Shown piece by piece: positions 1-7,424 of a stretch of 13,434 nt of DNA. The stretch's first letter is position 1, and each line of letters opens with the position of its first letter. Made by a program: the position numbers and the translations under genes. The notes under the pieces were generated by a model that was given only the letters and a program-made list of their open reading frames with translations, made no database searches and was not told the origin of the DNA. The DNA is from Flavobacteriaceae bacterium UBA2765. Lineage in GTDB: Bacteria > Bacteroidota > Bacteroidia > Flavobacteriales > Flavobacteriaceae. Where the stretch lies: assembly GCA_002352665.1 (NCBI GenBank), contig DEIV01000009.1, positions 1 to 13,434 of the forward strand, read 5' to 3'.

Positions 1-172
1 ATTGGTATAACAATACATGCCTTCTAATACTTGTGGATGAACAATAGAAGACATGGTAACTTTTATCCAAATCAATTCTTCGTCAAATTTTTTAAGATTT
101 TCTGGGAATAAAAAAGTTCTAAACTCATCTGGATATTTTTTTTTTGCATGGTCTATAGAACGATATACATAG
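1..172 (-). CDS. 3' portion of an unrecognised gene, open to the left window edge, joined to a duplicated gene fragment
   Basis: Reading from about position 172 down to 1 there is an uninterrupted frame of about 57 codons. It starts at YVYRSIDHAKKK, passes through FPENLKKFDEEL and IKVTMSSIVHPQ, and is still open at base 1. It has no start codon of its own. It is out of frame with the duplicated segment at 173-497, which ends in this DNA at a TAG after GLPMYIVL. Apart from a short YVYxS similarity at the junction, it does not resemble the C-terminus of the intact copy at 11409-11861. I read it as the tail of a different gene onto which the duplicated segment recombined. No family was recognised. 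Coding status rests only on the open frame and its amino-acid composition. Confidence 0.4.
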
Positions 173-497
173 GTAATCCGTTTTTTCTAATGTCTATTCT
201 AAATATATCGTTATCCGGAAAATCTGATAGCTTAATTTCAGATTTATATTTACCTCTATAATAAATATTCCCAAAAATTATTCCTGTGATTTCAACTTCA
301 CTATCGGAAAAGTTAACCAAAGGGAATTCATGAATTATTTTTACTTTTATATTGCCATTTTCATTCGTAATAGGCGTTAAAGATGCTGTTGATATCGGTT
401 TTCCTTTTCCTGTATTAAGAACAAAATAATTTATGCCATAATAATAACCAGCACTTATGAGTGATATTAGCAAAATGTATATAGCTAGTTTATTCAT
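153..497 (-). pseudogene. Truncated copy of the 150-aa membrane-anchored protein gene
   Basis: The first ~107 residues match the intact gene at 11409-11861 with very few substitutions, including the N-terminal hydrophobic segment (residues 5-26). After residue G107 (RKNGL) the copy shifts frame and stops within eight codons, so the last ~40 residues of the intact protein are lost. Compared with the intact copy, one base is missing at 172/173. If that base were restored, the frame would continue into the unrelated sequence at 1-172 rather than the original C-terminus. This is therefore a recombination product, not a simple frameshift. The upstream fragment at 511-681 is also copied, so the pair moved together. 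It is unlikely to make a functional protein. Confidence 0.75.
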
Positions 498-681
498 AAT
501 TTGAAATATCAGTTAGATGGTGTTGGTTTTACTCCCTTTCTAAAAAGATACATATTGGCAGGTAATCCTTTTGGGGTATCTCCTGCCCTTGGAAGTGCAT
601 AGGCACCATTGTCATGCCATAGAGCTTCATCCCAATTATGAGGTCTATAAATCTGGCCATTTATACTTTCATCCTCAATTT
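173..681. repeat. Direct repeat, left copy (509 bp; partner at 11537-12045)
   Basis: Positions 173-681 and 11537-12045 align without gaps at a constant offset of 11364. I count about five mismatches over 509 bp, all in the part covering the 150-aa gene. The repeat contains most of that gene plus the 3' end of the tip gene before it. Both ends fall inside coding sequence, with no inverted repeats or transposase nearby. That fits homologous or microhomology-mediated recombination rather than transposition. Confidence 0.85.
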
Positions 682-684
682 TCT
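511..684 (-). pseudogene. 3' fragment of the orphan toxin-tip gene (copy of 11873-12045)
   Basis: This encodes the last ~57 residues of the 156-residue tip at 11873-12343, from IEDESINGQIYRPHNW to the terminal GVKPTPSN. The nucleotide sequence is identical by eye. Upstream of about 684 the similarity ends abruptly. The frame is closed there by a TGA one codon before the retained sequence (TGA GAG AAA ATT GAG GAT). There is no start codon. It is a dead fragment carried inside the 509-bp duplication. Confidence 0.75.
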
Positions 685-800
685 CTCATTTTCTGCAATA
701 ACTTTTTAGACTAATTTTTATTTTTGTAAGTTTAAGATTTCAGGATTAGGAATTACATCTTGATAATTAATACACCTTGTACAGCCACGGGTATTTGTAG
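685..800 (-). other. Short junk or remnant stretch between the duplication and the SH3 lipoprotein gene
   Basis: No complete gene is visible. On the minus strand one frame reads GCTRCINYQDVIPNPEI and ends at a TAA at 718-720. It overlaps the 3' end of the 352-aa lipoprotein gene in another frame and has no start. It could be the tail of a lost gene or chance. No hairpin terminator stands out. Confidence 0.3.
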
Positions 801-1859
801 TTAGTTTAAATTGAGTTTCCAAGAAAGTTTAAGTAATTGGAAATTTTTTGAGTTTAAATTTCCATCTTTATTCCAAAATACTTTTGAATATAACACTTTT
901 ATTATTACATTATTATTATCTATCGAAAGTATATTATCCTGATCAAGAGGCATCCAATTTTTAAAATTACCTGAAAATAATTTTTCAATTTTATTTTTAC
1001 TAGTGATTTTGAAAATTTCTAACTCTCCACTATTTTCATATGGATTTGCATTAAAAGTAACAATAATTTCGTTATTAGGAGATATAAAGGGATACCCAAT
1101 AAAACTTATTTTTTCTTTACCATTTACTTTATCTACAAAAAAGAATTCTCCTCCTTCATAAAATGCTTCATATATTAAATGCTTGTTTAATGGTTCTGAA
1201 TAACCATAATATTTATATTCACGGTAGTTATCATTATCTTTTAAAACATCTTTGAAAATTAAATTATTATTAGATTTTTGCAAAGGGATTGTTAAAGTTC
1301 CATCAACCTTTGTTATATAGGTTGTATCTGGTATTTTACTCAAAATAGTTTTTTGGTTTACTTTGTTTTCAGCGACAAGGTTGAACTTAAGAATAGACTT
1401 GTCCACACATTCATCTTCAAAATTATTCTCATCTGTAGTATTATAGAAGTATGTTTCACATAAAAGGTCTTTAGAGAGTTTAATTTCTTCTATTTGGCCA
1501 AGATATTCACTGTCAACATATACTACCCTATGTTCATATGTGTTATCGTTTGGGATATATTCATAAATAGAGACAAATTTTTTTTCATGTATTATCTCTT
1601 TATCCATATTAATTAGATGTACCTTTTTACCATATGGTAAAACACCTAATAATGAACTTTCTATACTCGGTTTGTTTCTTATTTCTAAACCGTCTTTTGC
1701 AGTTACATACAGGGTGTCAATAAAATCTTGATTATCCTGAACGGTTTTTTCTATAGTATTTATTTCAGCTAAGTTTTTGTTGGTATAAGAATTATTTACC
1801 TTTTTTTGAATACAACTACTTAAAGAAATCAATATATACAATGGAATGATTTTTTTCAT
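801..1859 (-). CDS. SH3-domain lipoprotein, candidate immunity protein for the M15-like effector
   Basis: This is a 352-aa protein with a lipoprotein signal peptide (MKKIIPLYILISLSSC, lipid-attachment Cys16). It should be anchored in the outer membrane facing the periplasm. Residues ~50-118 look like a bacterial SH3 (SH3b) domain: TAKDGLEIRNKPS, then SSLLGVLPYGKKVHLI. SH3b domains commonly bind cell-wall peptides. The rest, rich in beta-strand-like and charged sequence, was not recognised. The ATG overlaps the TGA of the preceding peptidase-like frame (ATGA at 1856-1859), which implies translational coupling. Position and export together fit an immunity protein that protects the producer's peptidoglycan or blocks the toxin. 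That role is inferred from context, not from a known family match. Confidence 0.7.
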   Translation of the reverse strand: MKKIIPLYILISLSSCIQKKVNNSYTNKNLAEINTIEKTVQDNQDFIDTLYVTAKDGLEIRNKPSIESSLLGVLPYGKKVHLINMDKEIIHEKKFVSIYEYIPNDNTYEHRVVYVDSEYLGQIEEIKLSKDLLCETYFYNTTDENNFEDECVDKSILKFNLVAENKVNQKTILSKIPDTTYITKVDGTLTIPLQKSNNNLIFKDVLKDNDNYREYKYYGYSEPLNKHLIYEAFYEGGEFFFVDKVNGKEKISFIGYPFISPNNEIIVTFNANPYENSGELEIFKITSKNKIEKLFSGNFKNWMPLDQDNILSIDNNNVIIKVLYSKVFWNKDGNLNSKNFQLLKLSWKLNLN

Positions 1860-3856
1860 GATTTTATTGTAAAATTAGGTTTGTAATTTTGAACATGTAA
1901 ATGATGATGATGACCTTTAAAGTGTTTACTGTGGTTAAGTAATTTTTTATTGTACTTCCAAGATAACATATCTTTCCATCCAAATTTATATAATGCATCA
2001 TTAAACGTATTCTGTCTTGTTTCATCCATACCTTTCCATCCACAAGGATCACCTTTTTCATCAGATTTATCTAAATGCACATTTTTTCCACTTTTATCTG
2101 TTCTAAGATACCTAAAGTCACCATTATATCCATTTTTATGACTCGAACTTTTTCCAGGCCTACCATCAGCTTTGCTAAACCCATTAAATACAAAATCTTC
2201 ATAATTACACTCAAGCATAGCTCCAAAAACACTTGCTAATGTAATTTCATTTAAATACGGTCTAGTCGTATTTAAAGAAACTTTAAATTTGATATCTCCT
2301 TTTTCATAATCATTAATATTTCTAAAATCTACAAGGTTTACAAATTTATCGCCGTATTTTTTACTTTTGTAATGGTATTTACTCTTTATCTTTTTTTATA
2401 TTATTTTTCCAAGAAAATGTGTCATATTTTTATCATCAATATAATAGTATCTGCCTTTTTTTGCTTCATAACGTTGATATTTCTCTATCTTTCCACTACT
2501 ATATATTTTATAAATATGGGTAGCAGGTTTTATTTTAAATTCATTATCTTTCAGGAAAACCCTATCTATAATAGGAATATCCACCTCTTTACGAGTAGCT
2601 TTTATATAGACAAAGCTTGTTTTTTCATTTCCTGTAACAGGATCTAATTTTTTATCCCAATCTTTATATTTTGCATTGTCAATTTTTTGTAATTCAATCT
2701 CAGCAACGGCATAACCATCTTTTACTAGAGCTTTGATTTCTGTTACTTCTGCTCCATTTTGTAATACACCAATTGCTGTATCTTTTGCTCCTAATAATGG
2801 TTCTTTTTCAAATATTTTAAAGAGAACTTCTTTACCATCTAAATTAGCACAAGAGGCTACTAGCTGTACTTTTTGTCCAATAGCTCCTTGGCCTAACTCT
2901 TCATAGTATTGGACTTTGGTTTCTGGTGGTTTTTTTGCCCTAGTTTTAATAGACTTACCTGTTTTTTTATCTTTTATATAAACGGGTTGGTAAGGAGCAT
3001 CACCCTGTACAATTTCTTCTTCTTTCTTCGCAAAAAAGACACTTAGAATTTTTTCATCTGTATAAAGATTTAATTGTCCATATTTTTGCTTTAAATTTTC
3101 AATTTTTAAAGCTTCTCCATTTTTTATGTTAATGTATAATTCTAAATCATAGGTGCTTTTGACTTTGAAATCAATTAAAGTTTTAAATAGTGGTTCTTCT
3201 GCTTTTTCATCTGCTTGTGCTCCTTCATAACGTTTTTTATTACCAACCTTAAATTGTTTGATTACATCTCTTTTGTCAATCTTAATCTTATTGTTTTTCC
3301 ATGCAATCGGATCGTCAGTAGACACAAGAAGTAGAGGGTTAGGATGTATATCTTTATCAAAGACAAGTGTTTCTAGAGTTTTATCTGTTAAGCCTAAAGT
3401 TTTAAGGTACAAATAGACATCTAGTTTGTAACCAGTGTTCGTTATCTTTCTACCTTCTGCATTTAACCAGTAGGCATCTATTATTTCTGGTTTTGCTTTT
3501 AGAACCCTAGTGGCAATAGTATCTCCTTTTGTTTTTCGAGTTTTTAAATAGGCAACAACTTTTATCTTCTCTTTATCTAACCATTTAGAAAATTTTACTT
3601 TTAAAATAGAGACCTTTTTTCCATCTTCTTCTATAATTCCACTTTTGGGATAAAGAATTGCTTTTTTACTAATTTCATCAGTTCGCTCGTTTTTGGTTTT
3701 TTTGTTTACTAAAAAGTCTTTTGTAAATTCCTTTACTTCTGTTTTTGAACTTATTCTAAAAAACTTTTTACTTAGCTGTTTTTGCGTTTTATCGAGCCAA
3801 AAATTCCAGATTACTGTTTTTTTGAACCATAATTCCAGTTTCGAGCCTCTACTAAT
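1856..3856 (-). pseudogene. M15-like metallopeptidase effector, 5'-truncated and interrupted by an in-frame TAA
   Basis: One frame runs from just after a TGA at 3857-3859 to the TGA at 1856, broken only by a TAA at 2396-2398. Its parts match the intact effector at 8472-10796 from about residue 97 onwards: a region ending in KFSKWLD (~3540-3600), a module with YLKTLGL (~3400), the core with LVASCANLDGKEV and IFEKEPLL (~2800-2875), and the boundary FLKDNEFKI (~2531-2555). The tip after the boundary resembles the piece at 4935-6173 rather than the intact effector. It has SSSHKNGYNGDFRYL (His and Asp six residues apart), NDALYKFGW and HHHHLH, an M15-like HxxxxxxD...HxH zinc layout. No ATG lies in the first 340 codons and the apparent start is TTG at 3412. 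It is probably dead unless the stop is read through. If active, it would cut peptidoglycan peptides. Confidence 0.75.
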
Positions 3857-4077
3857 TCAAATTTATCTAAATCATGTGTTTTATTGTTAGCATCGTGATA
3901 GATATATCTCACTTTTTAAACTTCTTTCAAATCAATATTACTAATCTTTCCATTATGATAGATATGTATTACACTTGTATTAGTAACCTCAAAACTATTT
4001 CCTTTTAAAAATGGAATACCAAAATCTCTTTGCTCTTCTTTACATATAACCTGTAGCCAAAGATGTTAGTCTATTGT
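3818..4077 (-). pseudogene. Remnant of another M15-type effector around the core/tip boundary
   Basis: Reading down from ~4077, the frame encodes LWLQVICKEEQRDFGIPFLK, then GNSFEVTNTSVIHIYHNGK and, after a TAA at 3916-3918, KVRYIYHDANNKTHDLDKF. The first part is very close to residues 134-190 of the effector piece at 4935-6173, in protein and DNA. The TAA lies where that paralogue has lysine (AAA). Upstream of ~4075 the match decays. Downstream the frame ends in a 7-A run (3817-3823) and passes into the next effector pseudogene, one base out of frame. It is a fossil tip joined to another effector. Confidence 0.7.
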
Positions 4078-4173
4078 TTGATAGCTAAGATTGTAAAATC
4101 CTGCCTTTAGGATTCTTAACTAAAATGAAATAAAAAAAGTAGTGTTTGAATATAAGTTAGACTCTTATGTTTT

Positions 4174-4938
4174 TTATTTCTCTTTAAAAAAACCATTATT
4201 ATCTACCTCATATAACTTGCTATGCTCAATAAGTTCAGGTATCTCTTTTTCACCTATTATATCTCCCAGATCATTATATAGTGTCCAATCTTCTTCAATA
4301 TCTTCTACTACAATATTACTAAATTTTCTATCACATTTAAAGTTATATATAATCATTGTTTCAAAATTAAATCTACAATAAAGTATCAAGTAATCAATCT
4401 GTCTTCCATCTTTATTAAAACTAGTTATGATATAAAAAACACCTGGAATATCATTTTCCCCAAAAAATTGAACAAAACTACCTATTAAAGTGTAATTATT
4501 AAATTTAAAACTAGCCAAAGGGAAATAGGTTTTTTTTCGTATTTTATATAAAAAATTATCTGTAATACTTGTAGTATTATTAAATAAATTATTATATTTA
4601 GTATTATTAACAATAGCATTTGATTCTTCATTATCAAATAGTTCAAAATAGTTGCTTGTTTTTTCTTTAGTGATAATCGTGTCTATATAATATTCTCCCT
4701 CAATAAGTTTAACATATTCATTTATTTCATTATTTATCAATGGGAGTTTCATTGCATCTAATTCTCCCAATAATAAATGAAATTTTTTTTTATCTAACTG
4801 CTCTTTTGTATTATAAAACTTTGCCCTATTTGCACTACTATCACTTGGTTGATTAATACTATCTTTTTCTTGCGATTGGAAATTACAAGAAATCAATAAA
4901 GTAACTAGTATTAATAATATATTATATTTTTTCATCAT
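4174..4938 (-). CDS. Lipoprotein, candidate immunity protein for the adjacent M15-like effector
   Basis: This is a 254-aa protein with a lipoprotein signal peptide (MMKKYNILLILVTLLISC, Cys18), followed by a Ser/Asp-rich linker. The family was not recognised. The start ATG ATG overlaps the TGA of the effector piece at 4935-6173 (4935-4938), the same coupling seen at 1856-1859. Each M15-like tip in the window is thus followed by its own, dissimilar lipoprotein (352 and 254 aa), as expected for immunity genes matched to individual toxins. The mature part is rich in Asn, Ile, Phe and Tyr. The lipoprotein call is firm and the immunity role is inferred. Confidence 0.7.
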   Translation of the reverse strand: MMKKYNILLILVTLLISCNFQSQEKDSINQPSDSSANRAKFYNTKEQLDKKKFHLLLGELDAMKLPLINNEINEYVKLIEGEYYIDTIITKEKTSNYFELFDNEESNAIVNNTKYNNLFNNTTSITDNFLYKIRKKTYFPLASFKFNNYTLIGSFVQFFGENDIPGVFYIITSFNKDGRQIDYLILYCRFNFETMIIYNFKCDRKFSNIVVEDIEEDWTLYNDLGDIIGEKEIPELIEHSKLYEVDNNGFFKEK

Positions 4939-6173
4939 TTCTTTACTTTAGATAAATCAAACCCTGTTAAATGTAAATGGTGGTGATGTCTATATTTAGA
5001 TTTTCCTGTTGTTTTCTTCATATGCTTTGTATGAGGTAATATAGTACTTTGTAAGACATATTTAATCTCTTTTTTCTTTGTCTTGGGATTTACTACTGCT
5101 TTCTTAACTTTTTTATTAAAATTCTCTGAATACATTTTTCCAGAACGTCCCCATCCAAATTTATATAATGCATTATTAAATTTCACCTGTCTATCATAAT
5201 CAAAAGTTGAATCCTGTAATATTGTTCGTAGACCATTATTCCTTGTATTCAAATACCTTAAATCCCCTTTTTCACCATTAATATGACTTGAGCTTCCTCC
5301 TGCGGTATTTCCACTCTTAATACTAAATCCATTGAAACCTAAATCTTCTATACCTTCTTCTATCATTGCACCCAAAAGACCTGCAAAGCAAAATGGGTTA
5401 ATATACCATCTTCCTGAGCTAGAATTCCAAGTCTTAAACTTAAATTTTACATTGCCTGATGAGTAAGAAGAAATATCTTTAGCATAAACTAATAAGATGT
5501 CATCATTTTTAGCAGTTGATAATTTGTTCTTTTTTGTATGTCTTTTTGTTTTAATAATTTTAGAAATTCCTAAATAATGCTGATTATTATTGCTATCATG
5601 ATATATATAACTCACTTTTTTTGCATCTTTCAAATAAGTATTACTAATCTTTCCATTATGATAAATATGTATAATACTTGTATTGGTAACTTCAAAACTA
5701 TTCCCTTTTAAAAATGGAATATCAAAATTTCTTTGCTCTCCTTTACATATAACCTGTAACCAAAGATATGATTTGTGTTCTATAGTTTGTGTTGCAGGTG
5801 TATATCTTTTAGGTTCTATGGTTAAGCGTACATCAAATGGTAACATTCTTACACTTTGATTATTAACTGAGTCGAAATACCAACCCTCTATTTCCTCTTC
5901 CTGTGGGCTTAACTTTTTTTCCCAGTCTTTCTGTGCTTTTTCTGCTTTATGGTTTATTACAACTTTTATTTGTGCCTTACCATCGCTCACCGTTGTTTCA
6001 ATCTCTGTTTTTTCTGTTTTACCCACCAATAATGATAATGGTTTGTCTTTTGACGTTAATAGAATCGGCTCTTTCTCAAAAACTTTAAAAGTAACTTTTT
6101 TTCCTTCTAAATTTGTGGTTTCGGCAACTAAATATACTTCCCCACTACTACCTCCAGTATGCAACCCTTGATT
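4935..6173 (-). CDS. 5'-truncated effector piece: conserved core plus M15-like zinc peptidase tip
   Basis: The frame opens after a TAA at 6174-6176. The best available start is TTG at 6164, giving 409 aa. Residues ~8-159 match residues ~423-575 of the intact effector at 8472-10796 (EVYLVAETTNLEGKKV through PFLKGNSFEV). The divergent tip follows: a linker with IHIYHNGK and VSYIYHD, then GGSSSHINGEKGDLRYL (His294, Asp301), NALYKFGW and HHHHLH (393-398). The His-x6-Asp and terminal His-x-His pattern matches the zinc ligands of peptidase family M15 (D-Ala-D-Ala or L-Ala-D-Glu peptidases of cell walls and phages). The N-terminal and LysM parts of the intact effector are missing. Without a strong start it may be a silent cassette that can recombine onto a full effector. 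The tip itself looks undamaged. Confidence 0.7.
   Translation of the reverse strand, partial: NQGLHTGGSSGEVYLVAETTNLEGKKVTFKVFEKEPILLTSKDKPLSLLVGKTEKTEIETTVSDGKAQIKVVINHKAEKAQKDWEKKLSPQEEEIEGWYFDSVNNQSVRMLPFDVRLTIEPKRYTPATQTIEHKSYLWLQVICKGEQRNFDIPFLKGNSFEVTNTSIIHIYHNGKISNTYLKDAKKVSYIYHDSNNNQHYLGISKIIKTKRHTKKNKLSTAKNDDILLVYAKDISSYSSGNVKFKFKTWNSSSGRWYINPFCFAGLLGAMIEEGIEDLGFNGFSIKSGNTAGGSSSHINGEKGDLRYLNTRNNGLRTILQDSTFDYDRQVKFNNALYKFGWGRSGKMYSENFNKKVKKAVVNPKTKKKEIKYVLQSTILPHTKHMKKTTGKSKYRHHHHLHLTGFDLSKVKK
5688..6146. repeat. Conserved effector-core repeat (copy in the M15-like piece)
   Basis: This segment aligns with 9072-9533, with only one codon of length difference and scattered mostly synonymous changes. 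It ends at the FEV codons (5688-5696), beyond which the two genes are unrelated. Shorter versions of the same boundary occur at 3940-4077 and 7341-7413. It is long and similar enough to serve as a homologous recombination tract for swapping tips. Confidence 0.8.
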
Positions 6174-6248
6174 TTAGTATTAATTTTAGCGCAAACATTT
6201 GCATAGCTTTGTTGTATTTTTAAATAAATTTCGACCTTTAAAAAAGCA

Positions 6249-6767
6249 TTAATTGGTACAGTGAACTGAATATAGGAATATTCTATCATTGATTATTTTA
6301 AAATTAAAAATCATTGAAGATTCAAATTCATCGCCTGAATTATTTAAGGAGACTTTTATTTCATTATTATGATTAACTATAGAATTAATCTTCTTTGCTA
6401 TTTTTTTTATAGTGTTTTTGAAAAATATTTTTCTCCAAAATTTCTTTTTTTAATAAATATAACCTTCCATTTTCATAAAGTGAATCTAAACCTAATTCAT
6501 AAAAAATACAATCTCCATAAAGTGTATCTAAGAGATATTTTTTGTTTAAATATTCACTTCTATTTTGAGTGAGTAAGTCATTTTTAAAACTAGCAATAAT
6601 ATTTTTTAACTTTAAGGAATCTATTGACTCAATGTCTAAATCTTTTTTGTAAATAGTGTCTATACTCTTGCTTACATTAGAGTAACTCTTTTTTTACAAG
6701 AAGAAAATAGCAGTAAACTAACGATTAGAACCAGCATTTTCAGATGAATAATTTTTTTTATACTCAT
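6249..6767 (-). pseudogene. Frameshifted lipoprotein gene, candidate immunity gene
   Basis: The ATG at 6767 opens a clear lipoprotein signal (MSIKKIIHLK, then LIVSLLLFSSC). The frame breaks straight after the Cys in a 7-A run (TGTAAAAAAAGAG). A one-base shift restores a long frame: KSYSNVSKSIDTIYKKDLD, LLDTLYGDCIFYELGLDSLY. That frame breaks again in an 8-A run (TATAAAAAAAATAGC), and the opposite shift leads to KINSIVNHNNEIKVSLNN and IINDRIFLYSVHCTN with TAA at 6249-6251. One missing and one extra A cancel, so start and stop share a frame and the ancestral protein was about 172 aa, close to the neighbouring candidates (172 and 163 aa). It follows a decayed TIGR02594-type tip. As written it makes only a short peptide. 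Sequencing error in homopolymers is an alternative. Confidence 0.65.
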
Positions 6768-7413
6768 AATATTTTTTTTGTTTTCGTCATAATTGTATTC
6801 TTTAGGCACTACAAATCCTAATAATTTGAATCTACTTTTGTAGTAATAATTACTTCCTGACTTTGTAAATTCATATTTCTGAACACATACTTTATGTGAT
6901 TGATTCCCTCCCAAAATGTAAAATATTTTTTTATTACCTTCTTCAGAATAGTCAACAATAAAAGCTACATGACCTTACCAGCCAGTTTTCTTTTTCATTA
7001 TAAGTAATGTGCCATATGGTGGTTTCTCAGTTGGGCCTAACCTTTTCCCTCCTGGATATCTTGCTGAATTATACCAATTAATAGCTCCTGCAGGGTTATT
7101 TATTTTCGAATTTAATGGAATGTAAGAATACTTAGTTCCCTTTTTTTCATTAGTCTTAATAATTGCCCAATTTGCAAAACTAGAACACCAAGCATTATCT
7201 ATTGGGTGTAGGGTAGATTGACCAGCTCCATCTTTATAGTACTCTTTTACTTTATCAAAGCCTCCATTTTTTTTATCTCTTTCATAAACTCCTAATTCCC
7301 CCCAAACAATTTTCATCCATGGTGCTACGTCACTATAATCAACCTCAAAATTATTCTCTTTTAAAAAAGAAATATCAAAATCTTTTTGTTCTCCTTTACA
7401 TAAAACTTAAAAT
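6768..7413 (-). pseudogene. Decayed orphan effector tip, TIGR02594-type (NlpC/P60-like) peptidoglycan endopeptidase
   Basis: From ~7413 the frame encodes VLCKGEQKDFDISFLKENNF then EV (boundary codons 7341-7349), and the tip APWMKIVWGELGVYE. It has the catalytic-type block NAWCSSFANW, the PPYGTLLIMKK strand, then TGW-TAA-GHVAFIVDYSEEG (TAA at 6975-6977) and YILGGNQSHKVCV. The order PWM, WC, GH, LGGNQ is that of the TIGR02594 family and of the intact effector at 8472-10796, which has WKGH where this has a stop. The fragment starts about 12 bp after the preceding lipoprotein gene ends and has no true start. The ATG at 7316 is the internal Met of the PWM motif. Its frame runs directly into the next lipoprotein start. 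It is a dead displaced toxin tip. Confidence 0.75.
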
Positions 7414-7424
7414 CAAATATTCTT

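Noticed and set aside
1864..2061. Minus-strand frame of 65 codons inside the M15-like tip
   Set aside because: It overlaps the frame carrying SSSH, ALYKFGW and HHHHLH, which has clear homology to 4935-6173.
1950..2141. Plus-strand open frames here and at 2372-2647, 3693-3890, 4142-4381, 5903-6088, 6369-6572, 8986-9246 and 9923-10111
   Set aside because: All lie opposite minus-strand coding sequence with family motifs and have Phe/Leu/Ser-rich compositions typical of antisense shadows of AT-rich genes.
4097..4114. Inverted repeat AATCCT-GCCTTT-AGGATT between a lipoprotein gene and an effector remnant
   Set aside because: The stem is only 6 bp, GC-poor and without a following T-run, so a terminator or attachment site is not supported.
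4981..4998. His-rich run (HHHHLH) resembling a His-tag or vector sequence
   Set aside because: It recurs in the second M15-like tip at a matching position with different codon context and fits the M15-like zinc-ligand HxH; it is natural.
6128..6289. 53-codon minus-strand frame starting MIEYSYIQFTVPINAF and containing IQQSYANVCAKINTKIKG
   Set aside because: It reads plausibly and would join the effector piece by a one-base shift at a GGG run, but it overlaps the end of the lipoprotein pseudogene and the start of the effector core, and I can match it to nothing. It could be a core remnant.
2396..6977. Reassignment of TAA to lysine or another amino acid
   Set aside because: TAA terminates several intact genes in the same window (8472, 7951, 12423, 801), so recoding would extend them without support.
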